Program-made: the position numbers and the translations under genes
Shown here: positions 7,934 through 16,659 of the stretch, in pieces
How the letters are laid out: each line of letters starts with the position of its first letter
Numbering within the stretch: position 1 is the stretch's first letter
Assembly (NCBI RefSeq): GCF_900114745.1
Contig: NZ_FOUB01000001.1
Span: forward strand, 1 to 64,000
Direction of reading: 5' to 3'
DNA: 64,000 nt
From: Nitrosomonas communis
Lineage (GTDB): Bacteria; Pseudomonadota; Gammaproteobacteria; Burkholderiales; Nitrosomonadaceae
Notes under the pieces: model-generated
Database searches by the model: none
What the model saw: the letters and a program-made list of their open reading frames with translations, nothing else
Told to the model about the DNA's origin: nothing

Positions 7934-9805
7934 ATGAGTACACAAAATACAACAAGCACAAGCACCGCTGCAGGTGGTCAAACTACTGGCGCAGCTAATT
8001 CAGCTCTAGCACAGTGGTTAAAAGATCATCGTGTTGGTGGTGAAAATGCAGCCATCAACGCTGGTAGCCAAGCTGGAACTGCTGCGGGTGGCAAAACTGG
8101 AGCTGCTGCGGGTGGCCAAGCTGTACCCAACAACGGTGCAGGCAACAACGCTGCTGTACCCAACAACGGTACAGGCAACAACGCTGCTGTACCCAACAAC
8201 GGTGCAGGCAACAACGCTGCTGAGCCCAACAACGGTGCAGGCAACAACGCTGCTGAACCCAACAACGGTGCTGGCAACAACGCTGCTGTACCCAACAACG
8301 GTACAGGCAACAACGCTGCTGTACCCAACAACGGTGCAGGCAACAACGCTGCTGAACCCAACAACGGTGCAGGCAACAACGCTGCTGAACCCAACAACGG
8401 TGCAGGCAACAACGCTGCTGAACCCAACAACGGTGCAGGCAACAACGCTGCTGAACCCAACAACGGTGCAGGCAACAACGCTGCTGAACCCAACAACGGT
8501 GCAGGCAACAACGCTGCTGAACCCAACAACGGTGCAGGCAACAACGCTGCTGCAGGCAACAACGCTGAGGGCAACAATACTACTAAGGGCGACAACGCTG
8601 GTGCTGAAAATGGAGCTAATAATGGCACGAACGGAAACGATACTATCGCAGCCCACGCAGGTGAACATTGCCGTGGTGGAGAAGGAGCAGATAATTTTGT
8701 TTTCCATGATCGTGAAGGACGCTGGGAAATTGGTGATTTTAAAGCGTCGGAAGGAGATACGCTGGATTTAAGTAGCTATGGCCTATCCCGTGAAGAATTA
8801 GCGCGTAATGTCACAAGTATTAGAATTGAAGCTGATAATCTTATCGTTAACTTTGGCGATAATGTAGAGATCAAGCTGGCAAATGTTCAGTCTGATGATA
8901 TCTCTTGGGATAATGTCATTACGGGTGGTGACCAGGAAGGTGAAGGAAATAACTCTGGCGCTAGTGGTGAAAATGCAGCTACCAACGGTGGTGATAATGT
9001 AGCCAACAACGGTGGTGAAGGCCGTGATGGTAAAGACTATGATGGTAAAAAAGGTCATGATAGTAAAGGCCATGATGGTAAAAAAGGTCATGATGGTAAA
9101 GGCCAGGATGACGCCACTCAAGATGGTAACAACGCTGGTGGTGATAATGCAGCCAACAACGGTGGTGATAATGTAGCCAGCAACGGTGGTGAAGGCCGCG
9201 ATGGCAAAGACCATCACCATGGTAAAGGCCATGATGGTAAAAAAGGTCATGATGGTAAAGGCCAGGATGACGCCGCTCAAGATGGTAACAACGCTGGTGG
9301 CGAAAATGCAGCCAACAACGGTGGTGATAATGTAGCCAACAACGGTGGTGAAGGCCGTGATGGTAAAGGCCATGATGGTAAAAAAGGTCATGATGGTAAA
9401 GGCCAGGATGACGCCGCTCAAGATGGTAACAACGCTGGTGGTGATAATGCAGCCAACAACGGTGGTGATAATGTAGCCAGCAACGGTGGTGAAGGCCGCG
9501 ATGGTAAAGACCATGGTGGTAAACATGTCGACACACGTCCAGGTGAATCTTGCCGTGGGGAAGAAGGAGCAGAAGATTTTGTCTTCCATGACAAGGGGCA
9601 CTGGAGAATTGACAATTATAATGGGCAGGAAGGAGACAAGCTGGATTTCACTGAGTATGGTTTAACTCGTGATGAGATAGCGAGTCAGATTACAAATATC
9701 ACAATTGAGGCTGATACCTTCATCGTCAACTTTGGCGACGATGTATCGATTACATTAGTAGGTCAAGCACCTACTTGGGATAACGTGATTACCGCGGAAG
9801 GTTAA
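7934..9805 (+). CDS. Repeat-rich RTX-like surface or matrix protein, 623 aa
   Basis: AAAAGGAG precedes the ATG. There is no N-terminal signal peptide. Residues 64-206 are 13 tandem copies of an 11-residue unit (PNNGAGNNAA plus V or E). Residues about 245-333 form a module (CRGGEGADNFVFHD, EGDTLDLSSYGL, LIVNFGDNVEIKL, WDNVIT) resembling RTX/serralysin C-terminal secretion domains. Residues about 345-535 are Gly/Asp/His/Lys-rich repeats with DGKKGHDGKGQDD. Residues 539-623 are a second, diverged copy of the module at the extreme C-terminus. The missing signal peptide plus this C-terminal module suggest type I secretion, but no ABC exporter is nearby. Likely an extracellular or biofilm-type protein; no close family recognised. 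Confidence 0.85.
   Translation: MSTQNTTSTSTAAGGQTTGAANSALAQWLKDHRVGGENAAINAGSQAGTAAGGKTGAAAGGQAVPNNGAGNNAAVPNNGTGNNAAVPNNGAGNNAAEPNNGAGNNAAEPNNGAGNNAAVPNNGTGNNAAVPNNGAGNNAAEPNNGAGNNAAEPNNGAGNNAAEPNNGAGNNAAEPNNGAGNNAAEPNNGAGNNAAEPNNGAGNNAAAGNNAEGNNTTKGDNAGAENGANNGTNGNDTIAAHAGEHCRGGEGADNFVFHDREGRWEIGDFKASEGDTLDLSSYGLSREELARNVTSIRIEADNLIVNFGDNVEIKLANVQSDDISWDNVITGGDQEGEGNNSGASGENAATNGGDNVANNGGEGRDGKDYDGKKGHDSKGHDGKKGHDGKGQDDATQDGNNAGGDNAANNGGDNVASNGGEGRDGKDHHHGKGHDGKKGHDGKGQDDAAQDGNNAGGENAANNGGDNVANNGGEGRDGKGHDGKKGHDGKGQDDAAQDGNNAGGDNAANNGGDNVASNGGEGRDGKDHGGKHVDTRPGESCRGEEGAEDFVFHDKGHWRIDNYNGQEGDKLDFTEYGLTRDEIASQITNITIEADTFIVNFGDDVSITLVGQAPTWDNVITAEG
8123..8551 (+). repeat. 33-bp coding minisatellite, 13 units
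   Basis: Thirteen head-to-tail 33-bp units encode (V/E)PNNG(A/T)GNNAA. Units differ at few positions: gta/gaa at the first codon and aca/gca at the sixth. Units 6-7 repeat the V, T pattern of units 1-3, which suggests a block duplication. Near-identity implies recent expansion and probable length variation between strains. Confidence 0.95.
8960..9530 (+). repeat. Long imperfect coding repeats (about 141-159 bp)
   Basis: Blocks encoding DGNNAGG, NAANNGGDNVA, NGGEGRDGK and GHDGKKGHDGKGQDD recur about three and a half times. The segment starting gatggtaacaacgctgg begins at 9122, 9281 and 9422, giving periods of 159 and 141 bp. The difference comes from the optional HHHGK insert. Confidence 0.9.
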
Positions 9806-9851
9806 TAGCGTATTAGAGGGGAGTATACCCCCTCTTGTTAAGGTTGAAAAT

Positions 9852-9893
9852 TTGGGGTCAGAGTAACTAAATATATAGTTACTTTGGCCCCAA
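9852..9893 (+). terminator. Inverted repeat downstream of the repeat protein
   Basis: TTGGGG and AGTAACTA pair with TAGTTACT and CCCCAA around a short AT-rich loop, 47 bp after the stop codon. A T-tract does not follow, so it may be an RNA-stabilising hairpin or a REP-like unit (the GGGGTCAGAGTAAC type) rather than a classical intrinsic terminator. Confidence 0.5.
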
Positions 9894-9993
9894 GTCTTAT
9901 GTGCCCATTCTTAATAGTGAGATAGTCAGATCATCTGATTATTTTTTCTAAGCTCCTGGCGAAGTTTCTGACGCTCATAGTTAATTTAGCTCA

Positions 9994-10021
9994 AATTGTA
10001 TGCATTCGCATTATTGCCAGC
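9994..10021 (+). repeat. 28-bp direct repeat, downstream copy
   Basis: Matches 7173-7200 with a single T to C change in the TATGCATTYGCATTATTGCC core. Together the two copies bracket the repetitive-protein gene. The copy lies about 390 bp before the alcohol dehydrogenase start. Confidence 0.6.
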
Positions 10022-10411
10022 TTATTTGCTATGCCATAGTTTACTCATATAATAAGGTTTGCCTGAATCGATTTGTTGTTTCTACATGGTCTTGGGAGTC
10101 AAGCAGAATATAATTCAAATATTAAGTTATGTTGACCCAGTGATTTAAAGAAAACAGATAATTCACGCAGGAGTGAGTCTTCATGTTTTGAGGATCCGTT
10201 GATGAGTTTGCATCCATGAATTCAAATTCTTGCTGATTCGGATAAACAGAATCTAGTAGATCGTTTCAATAAATTTTTTACCGTTGGCGGAGTTTGTCGA
10301 ACCCTATTACATCAACTTTCGATGAGCTTAGCCCGAACGATGCTTTTGTAAACTTGATGCTGGAACAATCTCCTGGGTTGAACGTTCATCAATAGTCCGG
10401 AGAAATGCCTA

Positions 10412-11428
10412 GTGATTAAAATTCACGGCTGGGCCACGCACGGTCCCAAGCAGAAACTTAAGCCATTTACTTATGAGGCAGGACCCCTTGGGCCGGAAGA
10501 GGTGGAAGTTGCCGTTGAATACTGCGGTATTTGCTATTCCGATATTGCGATGATCAATGATGAGTGGGGCTGGTCCCGTTATCCGTTTATTCCAGGGCAT
10601 GAGGTGGTTGGGCGAATCGTAGCCTTGGGCGATCACACCAAGGGCTTGCGAATCGGTCAACGGGTCGGCATCGGCTGGAATGCCGGCAGTTGCATGCATT
10701 GCCACGAATGCATGACTGGTCACAATAACCTCTGCCTCGAGGTCGCGCCGACAATCGTCGGGCGCCACGGTGGTTTTGCGAACCGTGTTCGTGCGCATTG
10801 GGCCTGGACCGTTCCGCTGCCAGACATACTCGACATATCGTCTGCAGGGCCGCTGTTATGTGGCGGTGTCACAGTATTTTCACCATTGGTAACCTTTGGC
10901 ATCAAATCAACTGACCACGTCGGTGTGCTCGGTGTCGGCGGTTTGGGTCATATGGCCCTCAAATTTGCCAGAGCTTGGGGCTGCGAGGTGACGGCATTTA
11001 CTTCTCATCAATCCAAAGCTGATGAGGCACGAGGTTTTGGCGCCCATCATGTGGTGTTGAGCCATAATAGTGAGGCCTTAGAGACAATCTCCAGCTCGCT
11101 TGATTTGCTGATCATGACCGCCAACGTGCCGCAGGATTGGCAAGCGCTGTTAAAAACACTGAAGCCCAGAGGTCGATTGCATATTCTGGGCGTAGTGACT
11201 GAGCCGATACCGATTATAGCCATCGATCTGATTTTAGGACATAAGTGTGTTTCAGGGTCACCGGTAGGTAGTCCCACCATGATAGCCACGATGATAGAAT
11301 TTGCCGCGCGGGCCAGTATTGCACCGCAAGTGGAGCATTTTCCGATGAGCCAAGTTAACCAAGCGCTGGAACATCTCCGCTCAGGCAAAGCGCGTTACCG
11401 TGTCGTGCTGGATGCAGATTTTGCCTGA
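10412..11428 (+). CDS. Zinc-dependent NAD(P) alcohol dehydrogenase
   Basis: A 338-residue medium-chain dehydrogenase of the YahK/AdhC cinnamyl-alcohol-dehydrogenase type. It interconverts aldehydes and alcohols in the cytoplasm. Catalytic zinc ligands are visible: Cys41 in GICYSD, His63-Glu64 in GHE and Cys150 in LLCGG. The structural zinc site is Cys94, Cys97, Cys100 and Cys108. The nucleotide-binding loop is GVGGLG at 174-179. The start is a GTG 10 nt after GGAG; the nearby ATG at 10405 runs into a stop. A decarboxylase gene follows 134 bp downstream, so reduction of the acetaldehyde-type product is a plausible role. Confidence 0.9.
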   Translation: MIKIHGWATHGPKQKLKPFTYEAGPLGPEEVEVAVEYCGICYSDIAMINDEWGWSRYPFIPGHEVVGRIVALGDHTKGLRIGQRVGIGWNAGSCMHCHECMTGHNNLCLEVAPTIVGRHGGFANRVRAHWAWTVPLPDILDISSAGPLLCGGVTVFSPLVTFGIKSTDHVGVLGVGGLGHMALKFARAWGCEVTAFTSHQSKADEARGFGAHHVVLSHNSEALETISSSLDLLIMTANVPQDWQALLKTLKPRGRLHILGVVTEPIPIIAIDLILGHKCVSGSPVGSPTMIATMIEFAARASIAPQVEHFPMSQVNQALEHLRSGKARYRVVLDADFA

Positions 11429-11562
11429 CTAAAGGAATAATTCGGAATAAGGAATGGAGTATTGCGTCTCTGCAAGGAGAGTATGGGGCTTGGACAAGAG
11501 ACTATCCTTTAAGCAGGATGTGAAGCATAACGGTCACCAACGTAAAAATAGGAGAAGACGAT

Positions 11563-13212
11563 ATGACAATAACAGTTATTCAATATGTGTTAGGACGTCT
11601 TCGAGATCTTGGGATAACGGATATTTTCGGAATACCCGGTGATTTTTCTTTTCCAATTAACGACGCGATCTGCAACGATAAAAACATACGTTGGATCGGC
11701 TGCTGCAACGAACTAAATGCGGCTTATGCTGCGGATGGCTACGCACGCATCAGGGGATTCGGAGCTTTGTGCACAACCTATGGTGTAGGCGAGCTAAGCG
11801 CTCTCTGCGGCATCGCCGGTTCCTATGCCGAGAACTTGCCGGTGTTTCACCTGGTCGGCATCCCGGGGCAGGCGATGATGGAGTCGCGAGGGAAAGTGCA
11901 TCACACTCTGGGTAACGGGGAATTCGACTTATTCTACAAGATGTCAGAGCCAGTCGCCTGTGCCCGTGCCATCATGACACCGGAAAACTGCGCAAGCGAG
12001 ACTGAGCGATTGATTGCCGCTGCCTGTTATAATCGCCAGCCAGTGTATATGGCATTTCCGCTTGACTATGCAACCATGCAGGTACTGGGCCAGGCTGAAC
12101 CTATTCCAACCCCTCTGAGCGACCCCATATCACTATCAGCTGCGGTCGACGCAATGATCGCTATGCTATCCGAAGCAAATACCGCAGTGATTATGCCAGG
12201 AAACATCACTTCGCGCCTTGGACTAAAGGACCAAGTCATGGCGCTTATCAATTCGTCAGGGTTGCCTTGTGCCACAATCGCCTCAGATAAGACCGATGTC
12301 GACGAAACACATCCGAATTTCATCGGCATATGGTCCGGACGATTGGGTATTCCCGATGCGACGCAAACCTTTGTCGAAGGTGCGGACTGTATATTAGGTC
12401 TCGGCGCTTACATGACTGATTTCTTCTTCGGGAAAATTGACCGCTCTAAAACCATCAACATTGAGCTGCATGCAGTCAGGGTAGGGCATGCCGTTTTTCG
12501 TAATGTCCAGATGGCTGACACCCTCGCAGAACTGATCCGGCGCCTGCCCAAACGCACAGACGTCAAAGGACCTACGCCTATAGGCCTGGGTGAGCCGGAA
12601 GGTAAGGGTAATGACCCGATAACAGCTCATGCGTTATATCCGCGCTGGGAGCGATTCCTGAAACCGAACGACATTCTGATTCAGGAAACAGGCTCCAGCG
12701 CTTTTCCGATGTTTTGCGCACGCATGCCCAAGGGCTCTGTGTTTCATAATCAATTATTGTGGGCCGCGATTGGCTGGGCAACGCCTGCTGCCTTTGGTGC
12801 TGCAATCGCCGATCCAAAACGGCGGCTGGTGCTTATCACAGGTGAGGGCGCCCATCAAATGACTGTCCAGGAAGTCGGCCAGTTTGGACGGTACGGGCTG
12901 AAACCGATCATCTTTGTGCTGAATAACAACGGTTATCTTATTGAGCGGGTGCTTTGTAAGAATCCCGATATGGAATACAATGACATTACACAATGGCGTT
13001 ATCACCAGCTTCCGGCCGCTCTAGGTTGCAGCGACTGGTTCACAGCGCGGGTGACGACATGTGGAGAGCTGGATGCAGCCCTCGCGCGGGCTGAAAGTTC
13101 GGGAACAGGTGCCTATATTGAAGTCGTCACTAAGAAGTATGATACTCATCCAACAATGAAACATATTCATGAGGTTATCGCAGGGAATGTACGGATCAAT
13201 TGGGATAGATAA
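11563..13212 (+). CDS. Thiamine-diphosphate 2-oxo-acid decarboxylase (pyruvate/indolepyruvate type)
   Basis: This 549-residue enzyme has the layout of pyruvate and indolepyruvate decarboxylases. Key residues align with Zymomonas PDC: Asp27 (GIPGDF), Glu50 (CNELNAAYAADGYAR) and the His113-His114 pair. The cofactor motif is GEG at 427-429 instead of the usual GDG, followed by NNNG at 454-457 and Glu461. It should convert a 2-oxo acid to an aldehyde and CO2. The start ATG is preceded by AGGAGAAG. With the adjacent alcohol dehydrogenase it makes a two-step pyruvate-to-ethanol (or fusel alcohol) route; the true substrate is not provable from sequence. Confidence 0.85.
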   Translation: MTITVIQYVLGRLRDLGITDIFGIPGDFSFPINDAICNDKNIRWIGCCNELNAAYAADGYARIRGFGALCTTYGVGELSALCGIAGSYAENLPVFHLVGIPGQAMMESRGKVHHTLGNGEFDLFYKMSEPVACARAIMTPENCASETERLIAAACYNRQPVYMAFPLDYATMQVLGQAEPIPTPLSDPISLSAAVDAMIAMLSEANTAVIMPGNITSRLGLKDQVMALINSSGLPCATIASDKTDVDETHPNFIGIWSGRLGIPDATQTFVEGADCILGLGAYMTDFFFGKIDRSKTINIELHAVRVGHAVFRNVQMADTLAELIRRLPKRTDVKGPTPIGLGEPEGKGNDPITAHALYPRWERFLKPNDILIQETGSSAFPMFCARMPKGSVFHNQLLWAAIGWATPAAFGAAIADPKRRLVLITGEGAHQMTVQEVGQFGRYGLKPIIFVLNNNGYLIERVLCKNPDMEYNDITQWRYHQLPAALGCSDWFTARVTTCGELDAALARAESSGTGAYIEVVTKKYDTHPTMKHIHEVIAGNVRINWDR

Positions 13213-13403
13213 AACGGAAATATATAATGATATTTTCATGGTTTGCGGCGTGAAATGGAGACTTGGTTGATCCGGTTCTGCCTACCCTAATTCCCGGTTG
13301 AGGATGTTCCCTTTTCTCTAATAAGAGTTAATTTCAATCAGGTAAAAATGTTATTGCTGCAAAAGATGATTTTTTCTTGCTACTATTTTCCTGCTTAAAG
13401 TAA

Positions 13404-13504
13404 TTCTATTTCTAAATCAAACCTGATTTTGCCGGCTTCTTCTTGCCGTATTATTTATATTGTCTGTGGCTCGCCTTCGCTTCATGTTTGATTAGGAAAT
13501 TAAA
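13404..13504 (+). repeat. 101-bp MITE-like element, copy 2 (degenerate)
   Basis: TTCTATTTCTAAATCAAAC at the left and GATTAGGAAATTAAA at the right, with core GCCGTATTATTTATATTGTCTG. Both termini carry changes. The left flank is TAA and the right duplication is lost. Lies just beyond the stop of the exported protein at 13516. Confidence 0.8.
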
Positions 13505-13515
13505 TAAGAGGGTTT

Positions 13516-15303
13516 TCATGGTGCCGGCCTGCGTGCTTCGCGGAACCAGATGCGATATTGCTCCATTTTTGCGCGCTGTGCCGCGGGTGCCTGGCGGCGA
13601 CAGGTGGAATACTCTTCTGTTCCTGGCTGTGCGCCCCAACGTATTTCAGGGCAATCGTTGGGATTATAAGCCATTTCATAGGCTGGCTTCCGTGCTAACA
13701 CCTTAGCTATGGAAAGCTCCCATGGGCTACCGTCAGTGCGGGTATAGCGAATGCTGTGTTCATGGATGCGCCTTGCGTGGTATTGCTCGATTTCGGCCTT
13801 GGCTTCTTCGGGGCTCTGGTCTTTCAGCACGAATAATTCTGGGTAGCGCACGATCTTCTCAGGCAAGCCGTTTAGCACATTGATGGCAATGATCATGCGC
13901 ATATCACGGGACGGAGTGGAGTAATCTTCCCACGGGCCGATAGTCTGGAAAATTGCCGTGCCGCTAGGCATGAGGATGATGCTGCCGGAATATTTGCGAA
14001 AATAGGTTTCACCATTGTCCACTGAAGTCACGCGCGTTTCGATTTGTTCTATCAAGGCATCCAGCATGGCTTCGTAAGCTTGCTTGGGTTCAAGACCTGC
14101 AGGACTGATGAGCTTCGCTACCTTGGCATAGAAATTGTCTGCAGAGAGTTGACCTTGTTCCAAGGAGAAAGGGGTGAAATCGGGGTGGTCGATCAATTCG
14201 TCATTGGAGAATAGCCGTAACCCCCCTGAGGGCGTTGGCCCCAAAGGGCGAAAAGCTTTAAAGCCAGGTCCGGCGCTTTCATTATTCGTGAACAGCATGG
14301 TACCCTCCCAGACCCGTTTGCGCGCAACCGAGTTGTCTGGCTGGGCATCGACGGCCATTAAAATGCCAGGGTGCCCTTCTATTTGCGGAACCCATTCAAC
14401 CAGCACCAGCACATGACCGTAGGAATCGGCATAAACTGTGCCCGGCCAGAGCGTCTCCCGGCTGACAGGGATGGGATACAGATCCGTCGACTCGTTCTCC
14501 AATCCTGTCCGCAATGAGCCTGAATGGACTGTATTCACCAACTGCCTACTGATTTTTCTGAAACCGGCCTGTGAGCTGATGCCGTGGGTAAATTCGGTTA
14601 TGATGGTAGCCGCACCACATTGTGGTGGCGCTTTGGCTGAGCCACGCCCACAAGCGCGGAAGGAGATTGGCAAACCAATTTTCCAGGCAAAATAAGCCCG
14701 CAAGGTGTAGGGTAGATCGGCACAATCGGGGGTAAGTGGCAAGTTATGATCTTCATTGAGGCTAAGATAATTGTGCAGGAAGTTGCGTTCATCGTTGCGC
14801 AACACGGGTTCCAAAGAAGGGAAATGAAGGTTTTCCTCAGGTGGCGCGCCAAACAACCCTTCGATCCAGGCAGAATAAAAAGCTTCCGTAGCAAGATTCC
14901 ATGTTTTGGCTCTTTCCTCTTTTTTCTGAGCTCCTGACTCGCCAATGAGGAGTGAATGGCAAGCGATTAGCTTTCCATTTCGGCCCGCCTCTACTCGATA
15001 ATGACCTTCGTTGACACCTGCCAATTCAGCGACAAGACTCCAAGGTGGGCCACCTCGACGGTGTGAGCGAAGCGGTATACGCTGACCTTGATTGTCAATC
15101 AGCGCGAGTTCCGACACGAGACCATCCGTGGACACAGCCATGATCTTAATCTGTTTATCGACTTTAGGATTAAGAGGAGAGATCCAGATATGCGTCTCGC
15201 CGATTTGTTGACATGAATTATCCTCAGCTTGCACCACAGAAATGCTGCCTAATGTGAGCAAGCACACGCAGAAAAAGCGAGCAAGCTTGATTGAAAATTT
15301 CAA
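13516..15303 (-). CDS. Exported protein with possible papain/transglutaminase-like fold
   Basis: From the TTG at 15303 (GAGG 7 nt upstream) the protein begins with a clear signal peptide, KFSIKLARFFCVCLLTLGS to VVQA. A longer in-frame GTG start at 15441, also with GGAG, would bury this signal behind 46 residues, so I prefer the TTG. The mature N-terminus looks beta-rich. DCADLPYTLRAYFAWKIG, with the Cys codon at 14722-14724, resembles a nucleophile-Cys helix. YGHVLVLVEW, with the His codon at 14413-14415, and a following DAQPD could complete a Cys-His-Asp triad. This fold assignment is inference. Copies of the 101-bp element lie on both sides in the same orientation. Confidence 0.75.
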   Translation of the reverse strand: MKFSIKLARFFCVCLLTLGSISVVQAEDNSCQQIGETHIWISPLNPKVDKQIKIMAVSTDGLVSELALIDNQGQRIPLRSHRRGGPPWSLVAELAGVNEGHYRVEAGRNGKLIACHSLLIGESGAQKKEERAKTWNLATEAFYSAWIEGLFGAPPEENLHFPSLEPVLRNDERNFLHNYLSLNEDHNLPLTPDCADLPYTLRAYFAWKIGLPISFRACGRGSAKAPPQCGAATIITEFTHGISSQAGFRKISRQLVNTVHSGSLRTGLENESTDLYPIPVSRETLWPGTVYADSYGHVLVLVEWVPQIEGHPGILMAVDAQPDNSVARKRVWEGTMLFTNNESAGPGFKAFRPLGPTPSGGLRLFSNDELIDHPDFTPFSLEQGQLSADNFYAKVAKLISPAGLEPKQAYEAMLDALIEQIETRVTSVDNGETYFRKYSGSIILMPSGTAIFQTIGPWEDYSTPSRDMRMIIAINVLNGLPEKIVRYPELFVLKDQSPEEAKAEIEQYHARRIHEHSIRYTRTDGSPWELSIAKVLARKPAYEMAYNPNDCPEIRWGAQPGTEEYSTCRRQAPAAQRAKMEQYRIWFREARRPAP

Positions 15304-15504
15304 TACATAGCCTCGACGACACTTTACTGAACAGCGCTTATTAACTAATCGGTATATACGAATATTGCTTAATTTCAAAGTGATGAAAAGGGAGTCTTGC
15401 CGTTCTCCCAAAATTGATTTTGGAAGGTTTAATATTTTCACGCATCTACTCCGAGGTCGACCAGGTCCGTAAATAAATTGAATTGCTGATGTTTTTCTTT
15501 TTTA

Positions 15505-15604
15505 TTCCATTTCTAATCAAAACTGACTTTGTCGGCTTCACCTTGCCGTATTATTTATACTGTCTGCGGCTTGCCTTCGTGTCATTTTTGATTTAGAAAT
15601 GGAA
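15505..15604 (+). repeat. 101-bp MITE-like element, copy 3
   Basis: 100 bp (one A missing in the left terminus). Ends TTCCATTTCTAATCAAAA and GATTTAGAAATGGAA, flanked by TTA on both sides. Sits upstream of the exported-protein gene, in its promoter region. Confidence 0.95.
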
Positions 15605-16659
15605 TTAGATCTAATGAGCATGGAGATTGACGATACAAGAAAATTCAGTTCAGCGCCTCGAATTCTGGAATACAGAGAGCAGAATACCTGATTAAGACAC
15701 AAGATACCAATCACAAGACTGTTTATAAAATAAATAAAAATGTTTAAGGGTAAACTATCAAGGCCTCTTGCTGAAATCAGTCCAAGCGATCAGATCAGGG
15801 TTTGCTGAGTATGGAGTTTATGATATGAGTGGCACTACCAAACGGGCGGAGGTAGCAAGGAAAACGGCCAAAAAGTTTGGTTTTTAATGGGAAAGGCATT
15901 TTATATTCGAAGCTCTTGACGATAAACTTATGAAGACTTTCCTGGCGAGCATTGGTGCCGGAGGCATGTTCGAGCTCAGACCCTCCATACTTTTTTCAAG
16001 CAGACAAGAATGATATATTGGCAAAACTGAAACAGGAGTAATTTGAGCTGGCTGAGCGGCTTCGCGCAGTGGGCCATTTAGCACGCATCATTTTTGATTA
16101 ATAACATCAATTTGATCTCAAATTTAGGTTTGAAATATACCTGCTGAAATTGATACCAAAGTGCGAAATGGCTTGGCCGTACCATGCTTACTCAGTAATA
16201 AAAGAATAAGCTCTCATTAACCATTATTTCCGGGATTTTATTTCCTTCACATTTGTCTGATTTTTTATTGGACGATTAACTGCTTTGATGATCAAAGCAG
16301 CAACCTCTCTGGATAATAAGCAATTATGGGTTTTATTCCAATTTCAAATCAAAAATGACGCGAAGGCGAGCCGCAGACAGTATCAATAATACGGCAAGGT
16401 GAAGCCGACAAAGTCAGTTTTTATTTAGAAATGGAATTAGCGTCTGATATAGGTAAGATCTAATAAAAAAAGGCTCTAAATAAAAACACGCAGTATGCGT
16501 GTGCAAAAAATTTCAATCAGCGCCCAAGCTAATGGGCTAATGGCAGGCGGTAATAAATTGGGCAAAAGATAGGTATTTTAGCCAGCTAATTGCAAACATG
16601 ATCACGAGTAGAGGGGCTGCGGGCCCCATGCGCCAATTGACAGATAATAGGAAGGATGT
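15605..16659. other. Gene-free kilobase with decayed short frames
   Basis: No intact gene is seen. A 20-codon ORF at 15825-15887 (MSGTTKRAEVARKTAKKFGF) and following fragments look like remnants of a lost gene. The region includes MITE copy 4. Just upstream of treS there is a small GGGGC/GCCCC hairpin (16613-16627), about 30 nt before the start codon. Confidence 0.4.
16336..16436 (-). repeat. 101-bp MITE-like element, copy 4
   Basis: Reverse orientation relative to copy 3: the GCGAAGGCGAGCCGCAGACAG segment comes first on the plus strand. Ends TTCCAATTTC and TTAGAAATGGAA, flanked by TTA on both sides. Lies about 220 bp upstream of the trehalose/glycogen operon. Confidence 0.95.

Larger units (their letters stand above)
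9806..10411. other. Gene-free region after the repeat protein
   Basis: No convincing gene is seen. It contains the inverted repeat at 9852-9893 and the second copy of the 28-bp direct repeat (9994-10021). It then continues as low-complexity sequence up to the GTG start of the alcohol dehydrogenase. Confidence 0.4.

Noticed and set aside
8123..8551. Regular 33-bp direct repeats, CRISPR-like spacing
   Set aside because: Units are contiguous with no unique spacers and stay in frame within a larger ORF; it is a coding minisatellite.
8018..9601. Long antisense open frames across the repeat protein (8018-8707, 8026-8628, 8798-9601)
   Set aside because: They arise because repeats in phase lack stops on the other strand. 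The encoded sequences are low-complexity with no ribosome-binding site or domain.
13443..13706. Plus-strand ORF beginning in MITE copy 2
   Set aside because: Overlaps the exported-protein gene antisense and has no homology; chance frame.
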